This document shows positions 53,201 to 63,074 of a DNA stretch of 64,000 nt, one piece after another. Position 1 is the stretch's first letter. Every line of letters begins with the position of its first letter. Source of the DNA: JAXGZG01 sp040771825. Its GTDB lineage: Bacteria; Bacillota; Sulfobacillia; Fermentithermobacillales; Fermentithermobacillaceae. Under the pieces are notes generated by a model that searched no databases, was not told where the DNA came from, and saw only the letters and a program-made list of their open reading frames with translations. A program made the position numbers and the translations under genes. The stretch is taken from contig JAXGZG010000001.1 in NCBI GenBank assembly GCA_040771825.1, forward strand, positions 434,001 to 498,000. The letters are read 5' to 3'.

Positions 53201-54562
53201 ATGTCTACATCATTACTCCAGAAAAGACTCGATGAACTCCGCCCTAAAAGCCCTTACGAGCAGGTAGAGGAATCTGCTCCAGTTCCCTCGCGGCGCGCGT
53301 TTTTCAAAGAGGCCAAGGAACGGGTCATGAGGGAAGCGGTGGATACCATTGATGTTGATGCCATGAACCGAATGGCATCTTCCGATTGGTCGAAGTACCT
53401 GTCTGATGCGGTGGGAATGCTTGCCGCCCGCATTCTCAAGGAAATGGATCTCGCCCTTACCCGTGCCGAGCAGCACAGACTCGTAGGCGAGATAGTCTCC
53501 GAGATAGATGGGTACGGACCCATTACAGGTCTCTTGGCCGACAACACCGTAAGCGAAATCATGGTCAACGGACCGGACCGAGTTTACGTAGAAAGGGCCG
53601 GCAAAGTTGAACTGGCCGATGTAACCTTCAAGGACGAAGGGCACGTCATGCGCATCATCGAGCGCATAGTCGCTCCTTTGGGGAAAAGAATCGATGAGAG
53701 TTCGCCCATGGTCGACGCCAGGCTCCCTGACGGCTCCCGAGTAAACGCCACAATCCCCCCTGTATCTTTGAACGGCCCGGTGATCACCATACGGAAATTC
53801 TCCGACCGCCCCTATGCAATGGCTGACCTGGTACGTTTCGGAACTGTCAACACCAATATGGCGGTGCTGCTCAAAGCGTGTGTAGAAGGACGTCTCAACA
53901 TAATCGTCAGCGGGGGTACAGGAAGCGGCAAAACCACTACCCTCAACGTCCTGTCTTCCTTCATCCCGGCAAGCGAGAGGATCGTGACCATTGAAGACGC
54001 TGCCGAGCTTGTGTTGCAGCAGGATCACGTGGTCAGGTTGGAATGCCGCCCGCCCAACATCGAAGGGAAGGGGCGCATCGCTATTCGGGACCTGGTCATT
54101 AACTCGCTGCGTATGAGGCCGGACCGTATCGTGGTGGGAGAGGTGCGCGGCGGTGAGGCACTGGACATGCTTCAGGCAATGAACACGGGCCACGACGGTT
54201 CCCTTACCACGGGCCACGCCAATACCCCCAGGGACATGCTCTCCAGACTCGAGACAATGGTTCTCATGGCAGGTGTTGAACTACCCATTCGAGCCATACG
54301 GGAGCAGATCGTAAGCGGTCTGGATATTATCGTCCACCAGTCAAGGTTCCGGGACGGCACCCGAAAGGTGACAAGAATTACCGAGGTGGTGGGCATGGAG
54401 GGCGATATCATAACGCTGCAGGACATCTACTCCTACGAAGAGCAAGGGGTCAGCGAAGGCGGCAAAGTCATGGGGACTTTCAAGGCAACCGGCGTAATGC
54501 CCAAATTCCTGCCTGCCTTGGAGACCAAGGGGATCCACGTGCCGATATCGGTGTTCGCCTAG
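53201..54562 (+). CDS. cpaF: CpaF/TadA secretion ATPase
   Basis: 453 residues. An N-terminal helical domain precedes the GspE-type ATPase core: GPITGLLADNTVSEIMVNGP, Walker A GGTGSGKTTTLNVL (about residue 240), the Asp box IEDAAELVL, Walker B RPDRIVVGEVRGGEA and the His box TTGHANTP. It powers pilin extraction and polymerisation at the inner face of the membrane, together with TadB and TadC encoded next. Confidence 0.95.
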   Translation: MSTSLLQKRLDELRPKSPYEQVEESAPVPSRRAFFKEAKERVMREAVDTIDVDAMNRMASSDWSKYLSDAVGMLAARILKEMDLALTRAEQHRLVGEIVSEIDGYGPITGLLADNTVSEIMVNGPDRVYVERAGKVELADVTFKDEGHVMRIIERIVAPLGKRIDESSPMVDARLPDGSRVNATIPPVSLNGPVITIRKFSDRPYAMADLVRFGTVNTNMAVLLKACVEGRLNIIVSGGTGSGKTTTLNVLSSFIPASERIVTIEDAAELVLQQDHVVRLECRPPNIEGKGRIAIRDLVINSLRMRPDRIVVGEVRGGEALDMLQAMNTGHDGSLTTGHANTPRDMLSRLETMVLMAGVELPIRAIREQIVSGLDIIVHQSRFRDGTRKVTRITEVVGMEGDIITLQDIYSYEEQGVSEGGKVMGTFKATGVMPKFLPALETKGIHVPISVFA

Positions 54563-54580
54563 GATTCGGGAGGTGTTTTC

Positions 54581-55555
54581 TTGCCTTTGTTGATAGCGGG
54601 GTTGGCTAGCGTTCTCACTGCCTTGGTGTTCTGGCAGTTGGTTTACTTTGCCACGCGCAATCAAAGACACCTAGCAGGACGCATGCGATTGGCCGTTGGC
54701 CAAGTTCCCTCTGATGCTTCGAACTTGCCGACGCCGCCAGGGGTGGCGGTCAAGAAAAGGAGGATGTCTCTTTCCCTAATCCCGGCCATGAAAGGGGTAT
54801 TTGGTAAGAAGTACGTGGGGAAGGCCAGGGTTAACCTGGCTAAGGCCGGGGTTCCGCTAAGACCCGAGGAATTAGCCAGCATGTGCATATTGACTTCTCT
54901 GGCTCTTGCAGGTGTTGGGATCGCTATACGAAGGGGCCTGCCTGGAGCCCTTTTGTTGGGAGCTCTCGGCCTGAGCTTTCCACACATGTGGGTGGCTGTC
55001 TTGAAGCGACGGAGGGCATCGAGAGTTGAGGGCCAGCTACTAGACGCACTGGCGCTCTTGGCGAACTCCCTTCGGGCAGGTCACAGCTTCATGCAGGCCC
55101 TAGAACTTGTGGGGCGGGATATGGGGCCCCCGCTAGGTCCCGAGGTGGCCAGGGTTCTTCGGGAAAACAGGATAGGGCTGTCTATAGATGAGGCTTTCGC
55201 GGGGCTCACCGACAGATTCGATTCTAGCGATCTCGAACTGGTTGTCATTGGGGTCCTTATTCAGCGGCAAGTGGGAGGGAACTTGGCCGAAGTCTTCGAC
55301 AACATCGGGTCGACCATCGACAAGCGCATCAAATCCAGGGCCAAAGTGAGAGCGCTCACGGCGCAGGGCCGCATGACGGCATGGGTTATTTCGCTTCTTC
55401 CTTTTGGGTTGGGGGCGGTAATCTTCGGTATGTACCCGGACTTTGGCGCCATCATGTTGTCAAATCCTATGGGGTTAGCCATGCTTGGCGGGGCGGGCCT
55501 GCTTTTGGTGATAGGAGTCTTCGTGTTGCGAAAAGTGGTGAATGTGGATGTTTAG
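54581..55555 (+). CDS. tadB: TadB type II secretion F-domain membrane protein
   Basis: 324 residues from TTG 54581, with GGGAGG seven bases upstream. Membrane segments lie at the N-terminus, near 105-140 and at the C-terminus. The T2SF domain reads LLDALALLANSLRAGHSFMQALELVGRDMGPPLGPEV. It overlaps tadC by 14 bases. It forms the membrane platform on which CpaF acts. Confidence 0.92.
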   Translation: MPLLIAGLASVLTALVFWQLVYFATRNQRHLAGRMRLAVGQVPSDASNLPTPPGVAVKKRRMSLSLIPAMKGVFGKKYVGKARVNLAKAGVPLRPEELASMCILTSLALAGVGIAIRRGLPGALLLGALGLSFPHMWVAVLKRRRASRVEGQLLDALALLANSLRAGHSFMQALELVGRDMGPPLGPEVARVLRENRIGLSIDEAFAGLTDRFDSSDLELVVIGVLIQRQVGGNLAEVFDNIGSTIDKRIKSRAKVRALTAQGRMTAWVISLLPFGLGAVIFGMYPDFGAIMLSNPMGLAMLGGAGLLLVIGVFVLRKVVNVDV

Positions 55556-56486
55556 CCTCGGCACGCTTGCTGGTTTAGCCGTTGCCGCCACGTTTTTGTG
55601 CGTGGTGGGTTTTTCTGTCTCGGTAATCTACCTAGTTGGCGGCAAACGCATGCACATCATGGGAAGACTCAAGGGTCTTGATATTCCCGAGACTCGTCAA
55701 GACGAGGACATTCTGGAAAGGCCGCTGTACGAGCGCACTGTTGGCCAGGTTCTAAAGGCTATTGGAGGTTTGGTAGGCCAGGCGACTCCTACGCAATTCC
55801 TGTGGAAAATAGAGAACAAGCTGGCCGTGGCTGGGAACCCCCGCAACAGAAAAGCCAGCGATTTCCTTACCCGATTGGGAATTGCATTTTCGGCAGTAGG
55901 CCTAGGGACTTTTGTGATTCTAAGAAGGTCTGATATGGGGATCTTGCGCGTATCCATGCTTGCTTTGGCAGCCGGAAGTCTGGCGGCGTATCTGCCTTGG
56001 TTTCAGCTCGGAGTAGCAGGCACAAAGCGCAAAAAAGCCTTTCGGAGAAGCCTTCCCGACGTGATGGACCTTCTGGTTGTGTGCGTCGAAGCGGGACTTT
56101 CCTTCGACATGGCTCTAATGCGGGTGGTAGAAAGATTTGGCGGCACGATCAGCGACGAATTCCAGAGAGTGCTTCGGGAGACCCGGCTTGGCAAGCCTCG
56201 AAAGGATGCCCTAAGGGACATGTGTGATCGGGTGGATGTCACCGAACTATCGTCTTTGGTAAGCGCTATTATCCAGGCAGAACAGCTGGGTGTCGGAGTC
56301 TCCTCTGTCCTTCGGATGCAATCAGATCTTATCCGCGAGAAAAGACAGCAGTTCATAGAAGAACAGGCTATGAAAGCCCCTATCAAAATGCTCTTCCCTC
56401 TAGTGTTTTTCATCTTCCCTTCCATCTTTGTTGTTATACTGGGGCCGGCGCTATTGAACATTTTTGCAGTTTTGTCGGGGATGTGA
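55542..56486 (+). CDS. tadC: TadC type II secretion F-domain membrane protein
   Basis: 314 residues. The T2SF core is SLPDVMDLLVVCVEAGLSFDMALMRV and following helices, with membrane segments at the N-terminus, near 115-150 and at the end (PLVFFIFPSIFVVIL). It starts within the end of tadB. It is a paralog and partner of TadB in the platform complex, and the last recognised tad gene here; no prepilin peptidase follows. Confidence 0.92.
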   Translation: MWMFSLGTLAGLAVAATFLCVVGFSVSVIYLVGGKRMHIMGRLKGLDIPETRQDEDILERPLYERTVGQVLKAIGGLVGQATPTQFLWKIENKLAVAGNPRNRKASDFLTRLGIAFSAVGLGTFVILRRSDMGILRVSMLALAAGSLAAYLPWFQLGVAGTKRKKAFRRSLPDVMDLLVVCVEAGLSFDMALMRVVERFGGTISDEFQRVLRETRLGKPRKDALRDMCDRVDVTELSSLVSAIIQAEQLGVGVSSVLRMQSDLIREKRQQFIEEQAMKAPIKMLFPLVFFIFPSIFVVILGPALLNIFAVLSGM

Positions 56487-56537
56487 GTACGCGCCGGGTT
56501 CCAAACGAGTAGCGAGCATACGTCAGGAGGCTATAGC

Positions 56538-56915
56538 ATGGACTCTGGTATCCCCAAAGGCGGCTCTTGCATCATAGCCAACCTGAGTCTAGGGCGGGTG
56601 GTCGCCCGAAACGCCAAGATAGCCGCCACCTTTTGGACTCGTCTTAAGGGCTTACTGGGGAAAACGCATCTTCCCCCAACAGATGGGCTGCTGCTCAAGA
56701 AGTGCGGCAGCATCCACACCTTCTTCATGAAATTCCCCATCGATGTAGCCTACCTCGACAAGAACATGGTAGTTGCAGCTATTTATCCCGCGGTGCGTCC
56801 CTGGCGGACGCTTCCCGGGGCGAGAGGCGGCGTTCACACCCTTGAGATGGCTGCGGGCGCTTTTAGTTTGGCTGGCCTCGAGGTTGGCCACAGGCTAGAG
56901 GTTAGACCCAAGTAA
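56538..56915 (+). CDS. DUF192 family protein
   Basis: 125 residues. The DUF192 core is seen: ATFWTRLKGLLGK, GLLLKKCGSIHTFFMKFPIDVAYLD, VVAAIYPAVRPWR and the VHTLEMAAG motif near the C-terminus. There is no signal peptide. The family has a small beta-barrel fold and no settled function. It begins about 50 bases after tadC, with AGGAGG upstream, and often follows pilus genes in Bacillota; co-transcription is plausible. Confidence 0.88.
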   Translation: MDSGIPKGGSCIIANLSLGRVVARNAKIAATFWTRLKGLLGKTHLPPTDGLLLKKCGSIHTFFMKFPIDVAYLDKNMVVAAIYPAVRPWRTLPGARGGVHTLEMAAGAFSLAGLEVGHRLEVRPK

Positions 56916-57032
56916 CGGGTATTGTTCCAAACTGCACCCGGATGATGGTCCTCCTGCCCATGAGTTTCCTTATTCGGCCGACTTCGTGGTACTATAAGGC
57001 TTAACTAGCGGGGCTGCAAGGAGGACTTGGTC

Positions 57033-59455
57033 ATGGCCGGCAAGGAGTACAATGCTACACGAATTGAGAAGAAATGGCAGGACATCTGGGAGAAAGAAGG
57101 AGTGTTTCGAGCTAGCTCCGATAAGAGCAAGCCCAAGTACTACGCCCTAATTGAATTCCCATACCCCTCGGGAGACGGGCTTCACGTGGGTCACCCAAGG
57201 AGTAACACTGCCATTGACATAATCGCGAGAAAGAGACGTATGGACGGCTACAATGTTCTGTATCCCATCGGCTACGACGCTTTTGGGCTGCCCACCGAGA
57301 ACTACGCCATAAAACACAAGATACACCCAAGGATAGTCACAGAGAAGAACGTGGGCCGTTTTCGCAACCAGCTCAAATCTCTGGGGTTCTCCTTTGACTG
57401 GTCTAGAGAGGTCAACACCGCTGACCCCGATTATTACAAATGGACCCAGTGGATATTCCTCAAACTTTACGAGAAGGGACTTGCCTACAAGGCCGAAATC
57501 CCCATCAACTGGTGCACCTCGTGCAAGATCGGATTGGCCAACGAGGAAGTGGTGGGCGGCGTGTGCGAGCGGTGCGGCGGCACTGTGATCCGGAAAATCA
57601 AAAGCCAATGGATGCTAAAGATAACCGAGTACGCCCAAAGACTTCTGGATGATCTGGATACCGTCGACTACATGGAGAAAATCAAGGCCCAGCAGAGGCA
57701 CTGGATCGGCAGGTCACAAGGGGCCGAAGCGGATTTTGCCATATCCGGCACCAATGGAAAGGCCCGCATAAGAGTGTTCACTACCAGGCCGGATACGCTT
57801 TTCGGCGCCACTTATATGGTGCTGTCTCCTGAGCATCCCCTTGTGGATAGACAAAAGGATACTATCGAGAACTGGGATGATGTGGTTCTCTACCGCCAGG
57901 AGGCGGCCAAGAAATCGGACTTTGAAAGGACTGAAGTGAGCAAAGAGAAAACCGGGGTGCCTTTGAAGGGCATTGCGGCGGTGAACCCTGCCACGGGCAA
58001 GGAGATCCCCGTGTGGATATCTGACTATGTGCTCATGTCCTACGGCACAGGGGCCATCATGGCGGTTCCGGGCCACGATGCCCGTGACTGGGAGTTTGCC
58101 AGACACTTCGCTCTCCCCATTGTAGAAGTGGTAAAGGGCGGAGACGTCCAGAAAGAAGCTTTTGTGGATATCGAGTCCGGGACTTTGGTGAACTCTGGCT
58201 TCCTTAACGGGCTACCTGTGGCTCAAGGAATTGAGACCATGATTACTTGGCTTGAGGAGAAGGGGCTCGGCCAGAGAAAGGTTAACTACAAGCTCAGGGA
58301 CTGGGTGTTCTCGCGCCAGCGATACTGGGGCGAACCTATACCCATGGTGTATTGCGGCAAATGCGGTTGGGTCCCGGTGCCGGAGAAAACCTCCCGGTTA
58401 GGCTCCCCGATGTGAAAGACTACATGCCCAACGAAGAAGGCGAGTCGCCCCTGGCTGATGTGACTGAGTGGGTCAACACCACCTGCCCGTCTTGCGGCGG
58501 CCCCGCCAAGCGGGAGACCGACACCATGCCCAACTGGGCAGGTTCATCGTGGTATTTCCTGCGCTACACAGACCCCCACAACGCTGAGGAACTGGCTTCT
58601 CTCCAAGAACTCAAGTACTGGCTGCCTGTAGACTGGTATAATGGGGGGATGGAGCACACCACGCTTCACCTTCTGTACTCTAGGTTTTGGCACAAGTTTC
58701 TTTACGATATTGGAGTGGTGCCCACGCCTGAGCCTTACATGAAAAGGACTTCTCACGGAATGATCTTGGCGGAAAATGGCGAGAAGATGTCAAAGTCCAG
58801 GGGAAACGTGATTAACCCCGACCCCATTGTCAAAGAGTTTGGGGCCGACACTTTCAGAGTCTACGAGATGTTCATCGGCGCTTTTGAACAGGCGATCCCT
58901 TGGTCGCAACAGGGCCTCAAGGGGTGCCGCCGTTTCCTGGAACGGGTGTGGAAGCTCCAGGACATATTGGTGAACGACCTCTCTTATTCTCCCGAGTTTG
59001 AGGTGGCTATGCACCGGACTGTGAAGAAGGTTACTGAAGACTACGAGAGGATGAAGTTTAACACTGCCGTATCGGCCATGATGACCTTGGTCAACGAGTT
59101 TTTGGCGGCAGGCCGGATTACTAAGGGAGAACTCTCAACCTTGCTTCTGCTCCTTTACCCTGCGGCGCCCCACATAGCTGAGGAGATGTGGGAGAATGCC
59201 CAGTTTGGGGGCATGTTGCACCATAAGAAATGGCCCGCCTGGGATGAAAGCAAGACCGTTGGGGCTGTGGTGGAAGTGGGGGTCCAGGTCAACGGCAGAC
59301 TCAGAAGCGTAGTCAGCGTGCCTCAGGGAGCCGACCAGGATGCAGCCAAGGCAGTTCTTATGCAGGACGAAGGTGTTAGGCGGCATCTTCTTGGCAGGAC
59401 AATAGTGAAAGAGATCTACATTCCAGACCGGATGTACAGCATAGTGGTTAAGTAA
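57033..59455 (+). CDS. leuS: Leucyl-tRNA synthetase, interrupted by a 1-bp frameshift
   Basis: With one base restored the product is ~807 residues, normal for bacterial LeuRS. ATG 57033 has GGAGG eight bases upstream. Features: class I HIGH motif as HVGH in PSGDGLHVGHPRS, zinc region CTSCKIGLANEEVVGGVCERCGG, the editing domain (TTRPDTLFGATYMVLSPEHP, and GTGAIMAVPGHDARD), KMSKSRGNVINPD and an anticodon-binding C-terminus. At about 58385 CCGGAGAAAAC should read CCGGAGGAAAAC to keep VPEENLPV. As given, the frame ends at 58417 and resumes in another frame through DVKDYMPNEE. An essential single-copy gene is unlikely to be broken, so an assembly error is favoured. Confidence 0.92.
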
Positions 59456-59758
59456 GAGTTAAGAAAGTAGAGCTGGAGTTTTTTGGCCCCGGCGGAAGCG
59501 ATAGCCCCGGGGCTTTCGCTTTTTTTGAAATTTACACTATCGACCGGATCCATGACCTTTCCCTCGAGTGACAATGTACTTGGAGCCAAAGGTGGAAGGG
59601 GGCGTTGAACACACCATAGGACAACCAAGTGGGCTGAAGATGGCGCAAGATGTAAGTTAGAAGGCAGTCTTAGCAGGATTCGTGTTTACGTGTGTCAAAC
59701 ATCAGTCTAGTATAGTTTATAGTACGGTAACTGATCATGAAGGTTGGAGAGATGACCA
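59456..59758. other. Intergenic region between leuS and hypE
   Basis: About 300 bases with no gene. It contains the leuS terminator (59496-59527). Near 59711 an AT-rich stretch with TATAGT could be the -10 element of the hypED promoter, but no good -35 stands at the right distance. GGAGAG at 59745-59750 is the hypE ribosome binding site. Confidence 0.45.
59496..59527 (+). terminator. Rho-independent terminator of leuS
   Basis: AAGCGATAGCCCC (59496-59508) pairs with GGGGCTTTCGCTT (59509-59521) with one mismatch, and a T-run follows immediately. It lies about 40 bases past the leuS stop. Confidence 0.9.
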
Positions 59759-60673
59759 TTGACGGGAGCACCTGCCACCGGGATCGTACTTAACATTCAG
59801 AAGTATTCTTTGCACGACGGGCCGGGCATAAGAACTACCGTCTTTTTGAAGGGGTGCCCACTGAGCTGCTGGTGGTGTCACAACCCTGAGAGCCACTTAC
59901 GCGGCGAGGAAATCATGTCTTGGCCATCCAGGTGCCTGGGATGCGGTGCCTGCCAGGCCGTCTGTCCCACAGGCGCCATATCCATGGTAGAAGGGAAAGC
60001 GGTTATCGACAGGGCGAAGTGCACGGTCTGCGGTGAATGCGCCAGGGTGTGCGGGGCCTCTGCCAAGGAAATGGTGGGGAAGGTACTCACGTCGGACCAG
60101 GTCATGACCGAGGTCATGAAAGACCGCATTTTCTACGACGAGTCGGGCGGAGGCGTGACGTTTTCAGGGGGAGAGCCCTTGATGCAGCCCCAGTTCCTCA
60201 AGGAACTTCTTATGAAGAGCAAGGAGGAGGGACTTGAAACCACCGTAGACACATCGGGCTTGGCCAACTGGGCTGTTCTTCGGGATATTGCACCGTTTAC
60301 GGATTTGTTCCTGTATGACGTCAAAGTGATGGATGACCACAAACACCAGAAGTACATTGGCGCGTCAAACAAGGTGGTTCTCGAGAATCTAGAGAAACTG
60401 GTCGGTCTGGGCAGCAGAGTCCGGGCGAGGATTCCCATTATACCGGGAGTGAACGATGACGACCGTAATCTCCGGCAGACGGGCGAGTTTTTATCAAGGA
60501 TTGGCATAAGAGATGTCAACGTTCTGCCCTATCACAGCATGGGGTCAGACAAGTATTCAAGGCTGCAAAAAGAGTACCTGCTTAAGGATCTCAAGGCTCC
60601 GACAGACGACACAATGAAAAGGGTAACAAGAGTGCTGTCTTCGTTGGGGCTTAATGTCAAGACGGGAGGATGA
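59759..60673 (+). CDS. hypE: Glycyl-radical enzyme activase for HypD (radical SAM)
   Basis: 304 residues from TTG 59759 (GGAGAG seven to eight bases upstream). The radical-SAM cysteines are in FLKGCPLSCWWCHNPES (CxxxCxxC). Two ferredoxin-like clusters follow, CLGCGACQAVCP and CTVCGECARVCG, as in activases of the glycyl-radical enzyme family other than PflA. FSGGEPLMQP is the SAM-binding GGE motif. It would use SAM and an electron donor to place the radical on the glycine of the downstream enzyme. It overlaps or abuts hypD closely, which confirms the pairing. Its assignment as HypE rests on the neighbour. Confidence 0.9.
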   Translation: MTGAPATGIVLNIQKYSLHDGPGIRTTVFLKGCPLSCWWCHNPESHLRGEEIMSWPSRCLGCGACQAVCPTGAISMVEGKAVIDRAKCTVCGECARVCGASAKEMVGKVLTSDQVMTEVMKDRIFYDESGGGVTFSGGEPLMQPQFLKELLMKSKEEGLETTVDTSGLANWAVLRDIAPFTDLFLYDVKVMDDHKHQKYIGASNKVVLENLEKLVGLGSRVRARIPIIPGVNDDDRNLRQTGEFLSRIGIRDVNVLPYHSMGSDKYSRLQKEYLLKDLKAPTDDTMKRVTRVLSSLGLNVKTGG

Positions 60674-60680
60674 GGAGGCT

Positions 60681-63041
60681 GTGAGAGAGAGAGTCGCGAA
60701 ACTACGCAACATTAGCCTGGAGACTGTGCCAACGCTGTCAGTGGAGCGCGCCAGGCTGGTCACCCAGGCCTACAAGAAATACGAGGGGACAGTCTCGACC
60801 CCGGTGCTTCGAGCCCTCACATTTAAGCACCTCATGGAGCAGAAGACTATCTATATAGGCGATGGCGAGCTTATTGTAGGGGAACGAGGCCCGAGCCCCA
60901 AGGCCACTCCGACGTATCCTGAGCTTTGCTGCCACACAGTAGAGGATTTCGATGTTATCGATAAACGCGAGAAGACCTTCTTTCGGGTCAACGATGAGGC
61001 AAAGACTATCCAGGGTCAGGAGATCATCCCTTTCTGGGAAAATCGGGCCATGCGCACCAAGCTCTTTGCCCAGATGACCAAGGAGTGGGTAGACTGCTAC
61101 GAAGCGGGCATATTCACAGAGTTCATGGAGCAGCGCGCCCCTGGTCATACCGTGGCTGACGACAAGGTGTACCATAGGGGTTTTCTGGATTTCAAGAAGG
61201 AGATTCAGGACTCTTTGGCCGGTCTGGACTTCCAGAATGACGCACGGGCTTTTGACAAGCAGGAGCAACTCAAGGCCATGGCCATATGCTGTGACGCCAT
61301 TGTCCGGTTTGGCCAGCGTCACGCCGAGAAGGCACTAGAGATGGCCAAGGAAACAGCAGATCCCCAGCGAAAGAAAGAACTCCTAGACATAGCCGAGGTC
61401 TGTAACCATGTTCCGGCTCATGCTCCCAGGAGTTTCAGAGAAGCCCTGCAAATGTACTGGTTCCTTCATCTGGGCGTGATCACCGAACTTAACACGTGGG
61501 ACTCTTTTAACCCCGGAAGGCTTGATCAGCACCTCAACGCCTTCTACAAAAAGGGCATAGAAGACGGCACTCTTACCAGAGAGGACGCCGAGGAATTGCT
61601 CCAATGCTTCTGGGTGAAGTTCAACAATCAGCCTGCTCCCCCCAAAGTGGGGATCACTTTGGCTGAAAGCGGCACCTACACCGACTTCGCCAATATCAAC
61701 AGCGGAGGCCTAACCATCGATGGGTCCGATGGCGTCAACGACGTAACCTATCTTGTGCTGGATGTCATCGACGAAATGAGAATTCTGCAGCCCAGCTCAA
61801 ACATTCAGGTGAGCAAGAAGAATCCCGACAAGTTTGTGCGCAGAGCCTGCGAGATCATCCGCGGTGGGTGGGGTCAGCCGTCGGTATTCAACGCAGACGC
61901 GGTTATTGAGGAGATGCTTCTGGCCGGGAAGTCTGTAGAGGATGCCCGGTGCGGAGGCACCAGCGGATGCGTGGAAACAGGGGCTTTTGGAAAGGAAAGC
62001 TACATTCTTACCGGGTATCTGAACCTCCCGAAGATCCTAGAAATCACTATGCATAATGGCTTCGACCCCAGGACTGGGAAGAGGCTAGGTATCGAGACCG
62101 GTGAGGTAACCGGGTTTGCTGCCTTTGATGAGCTCGTGGATGCTTTTAGGAAGCAGCTCAAGCACTTTGTTGACATCAAGGTGAGGGGCAACAATGTCAT
62201 AGAGAAGCTGTACGCCGAATACATGCCCTGCCCGTTCCTTTCCATTACCGTCAGCGACTGCATACAGGATGCAAGCGACTACAACGCCGGAGGCGCCCGA
62301 TATCACACCCGCTACATCCAGGGCGTGGGCATCGGTTCCATCACCGACAGTCTTGCGGCTATCAAGCATTATGTGTACGACCAGAAGACTTTTTCCATGG
62401 CGAAACTTCTGGAGATCTTGGCCAAGGACTTTGAGGGCTACGAGATGGAGAGGCTGACTCTCGTAAACAAGGCGCCCAAGTATGGCAACGACGATGATTA
62501 CGCCGATGATATCATGCGGGAAGTGTTTGATGCTTTCTACAACACCGTCACCGGGAGGAAATCGCCTACCGGAGGCACCTACCGCATCGACATGCTGCCG
62601 ACCACCTGCCACGTCTACTTTGGCTCGGTGATCGGAGCTACTCCAGACGGGCGCAACGCGGCAGAGCCTCTATCAGAAGGTATCTCGCCTGTTCAGGGCA
62701 GAGACAGGTTCGGCCCAACGGCAGTCATCAAGTCGGCGTCAAAGATGGATCATGTCAGGACCGGCGGCACTCTTCTGAACCAAAAGTTCACGCCCAAACT
62801 CCTGGAAGGTCCGGAAGGGCTGAATAGCTTGGTGCATCTCATCAGAGCCTACTTTAAACTGGGCGGTCACCACATACAGTTTAACGTGGTAAGCGCCGAC
62901 ACTCTGCGCGAAGCTCAGGCGCACCCGGAGAAACACAGGGATCTCATTGTCAGGGTGGCCGGGTACTCCGACTACTTCTGCGACCTAACCAAGGCGCTTC
63001 AGGACGAGATCATCGCCAGGACCGAGCATCAAGCGTTCTAG
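60681..63041 (+). CDS. hypD: trans-4-Hydroxy-L-proline dehydratase (glycyl radical enzyme)
   Basis: 786 residues from GTG 60681 (GGGAGGA upstream; the frame opens at 60654). The match to HypD of Clostridioides difficile, from memory, extends over the whole length, including TQAYKKYEG, VLRALTFKHLMEQ, EQRAPGHTV, CWVKFNNQPAPPKVGITL, YTDFANINSGG and GGARYHTRYIQGVGIG. Active-site Cys is in GGTSGCVETG (about residue 430) and the glycyl radical in RVAGYSDYF (Gly about 761). The enzyme dehydrates hydroxyproline to pyrroline-5-carboxylate, which ProC reduces to proline. ProC is not in the window. It allows proline-type fermentation of collagen-derived amino acids. Confidence 0.9.
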   Translation: MRERVAKLRNISLETVPTLSVERARLVTQAYKKYEGTVSTPVLRALTFKHLMEQKTIYIGDGELIVGERGPSPKATPTYPELCCHTVEDFDVIDKREKTFFRVNDEAKTIQGQEIIPFWENRAMRTKLFAQMTKEWVDCYEAGIFTEFMEQRAPGHTVADDKVYHRGFLDFKKEIQDSLAGLDFQNDARAFDKQEQLKAMAICCDAIVRFGQRHAEKALEMAKETADPQRKKELLDIAEVCNHVPAHAPRSFREALQMYWFLHLGVITELNTWDSFNPGRLDQHLNAFYKKGIEDGTLTREDAEELLQCFWVKFNNQPAPPKVGITLAESGTYTDFANINSGGLTIDGSDGVNDVTYLVLDVIDEMRILQPSSNIQVSKKNPDKFVRRACEIIRGGWGQPSVFNADAVIEEMLLAGKSVEDARCGGTSGCVETGAFGKESYILTGYLNLPKILEITMHNGFDPRTGKRLGIETGEVTGFAAFDELVDAFRKQLKHFVDIKVRGNNVIEKLYAEYMPCPFLSITVSDCIQDASDYNAGGARYHTRYIQGVGIGSITDSLAAIKHYVYDQKTFSMAKLLEILAKDFEGYEMERLTLVNKAPKYGNDDDYADDIMREVFDAFYNTVTGRKSPTGGTYRIDMLPTTCHVYFGSVIGATPDGRNAAEPLSEGISPVQGRDRFGPTAVIKSASKMDHVRTGGTLLNQKFTPKLLEGPEGLNSLVHLIRAYFKLGGHHIQFNVVSADTLREAQAHPEKHRDLIVRVAGYSDYFCDLTKALQDEIIARTEHQAF

Positions 63042-63074
63042 AGTCTGAACGTAATCGTATGGGGAGTGAGTGTT

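Noticed and set aside
58352..59455. Second, short leuS-like gene
   Set aside because: Its first residues come from the wrong frame of the zinc region; the two halves make one normal LeuRS when one base is restored.
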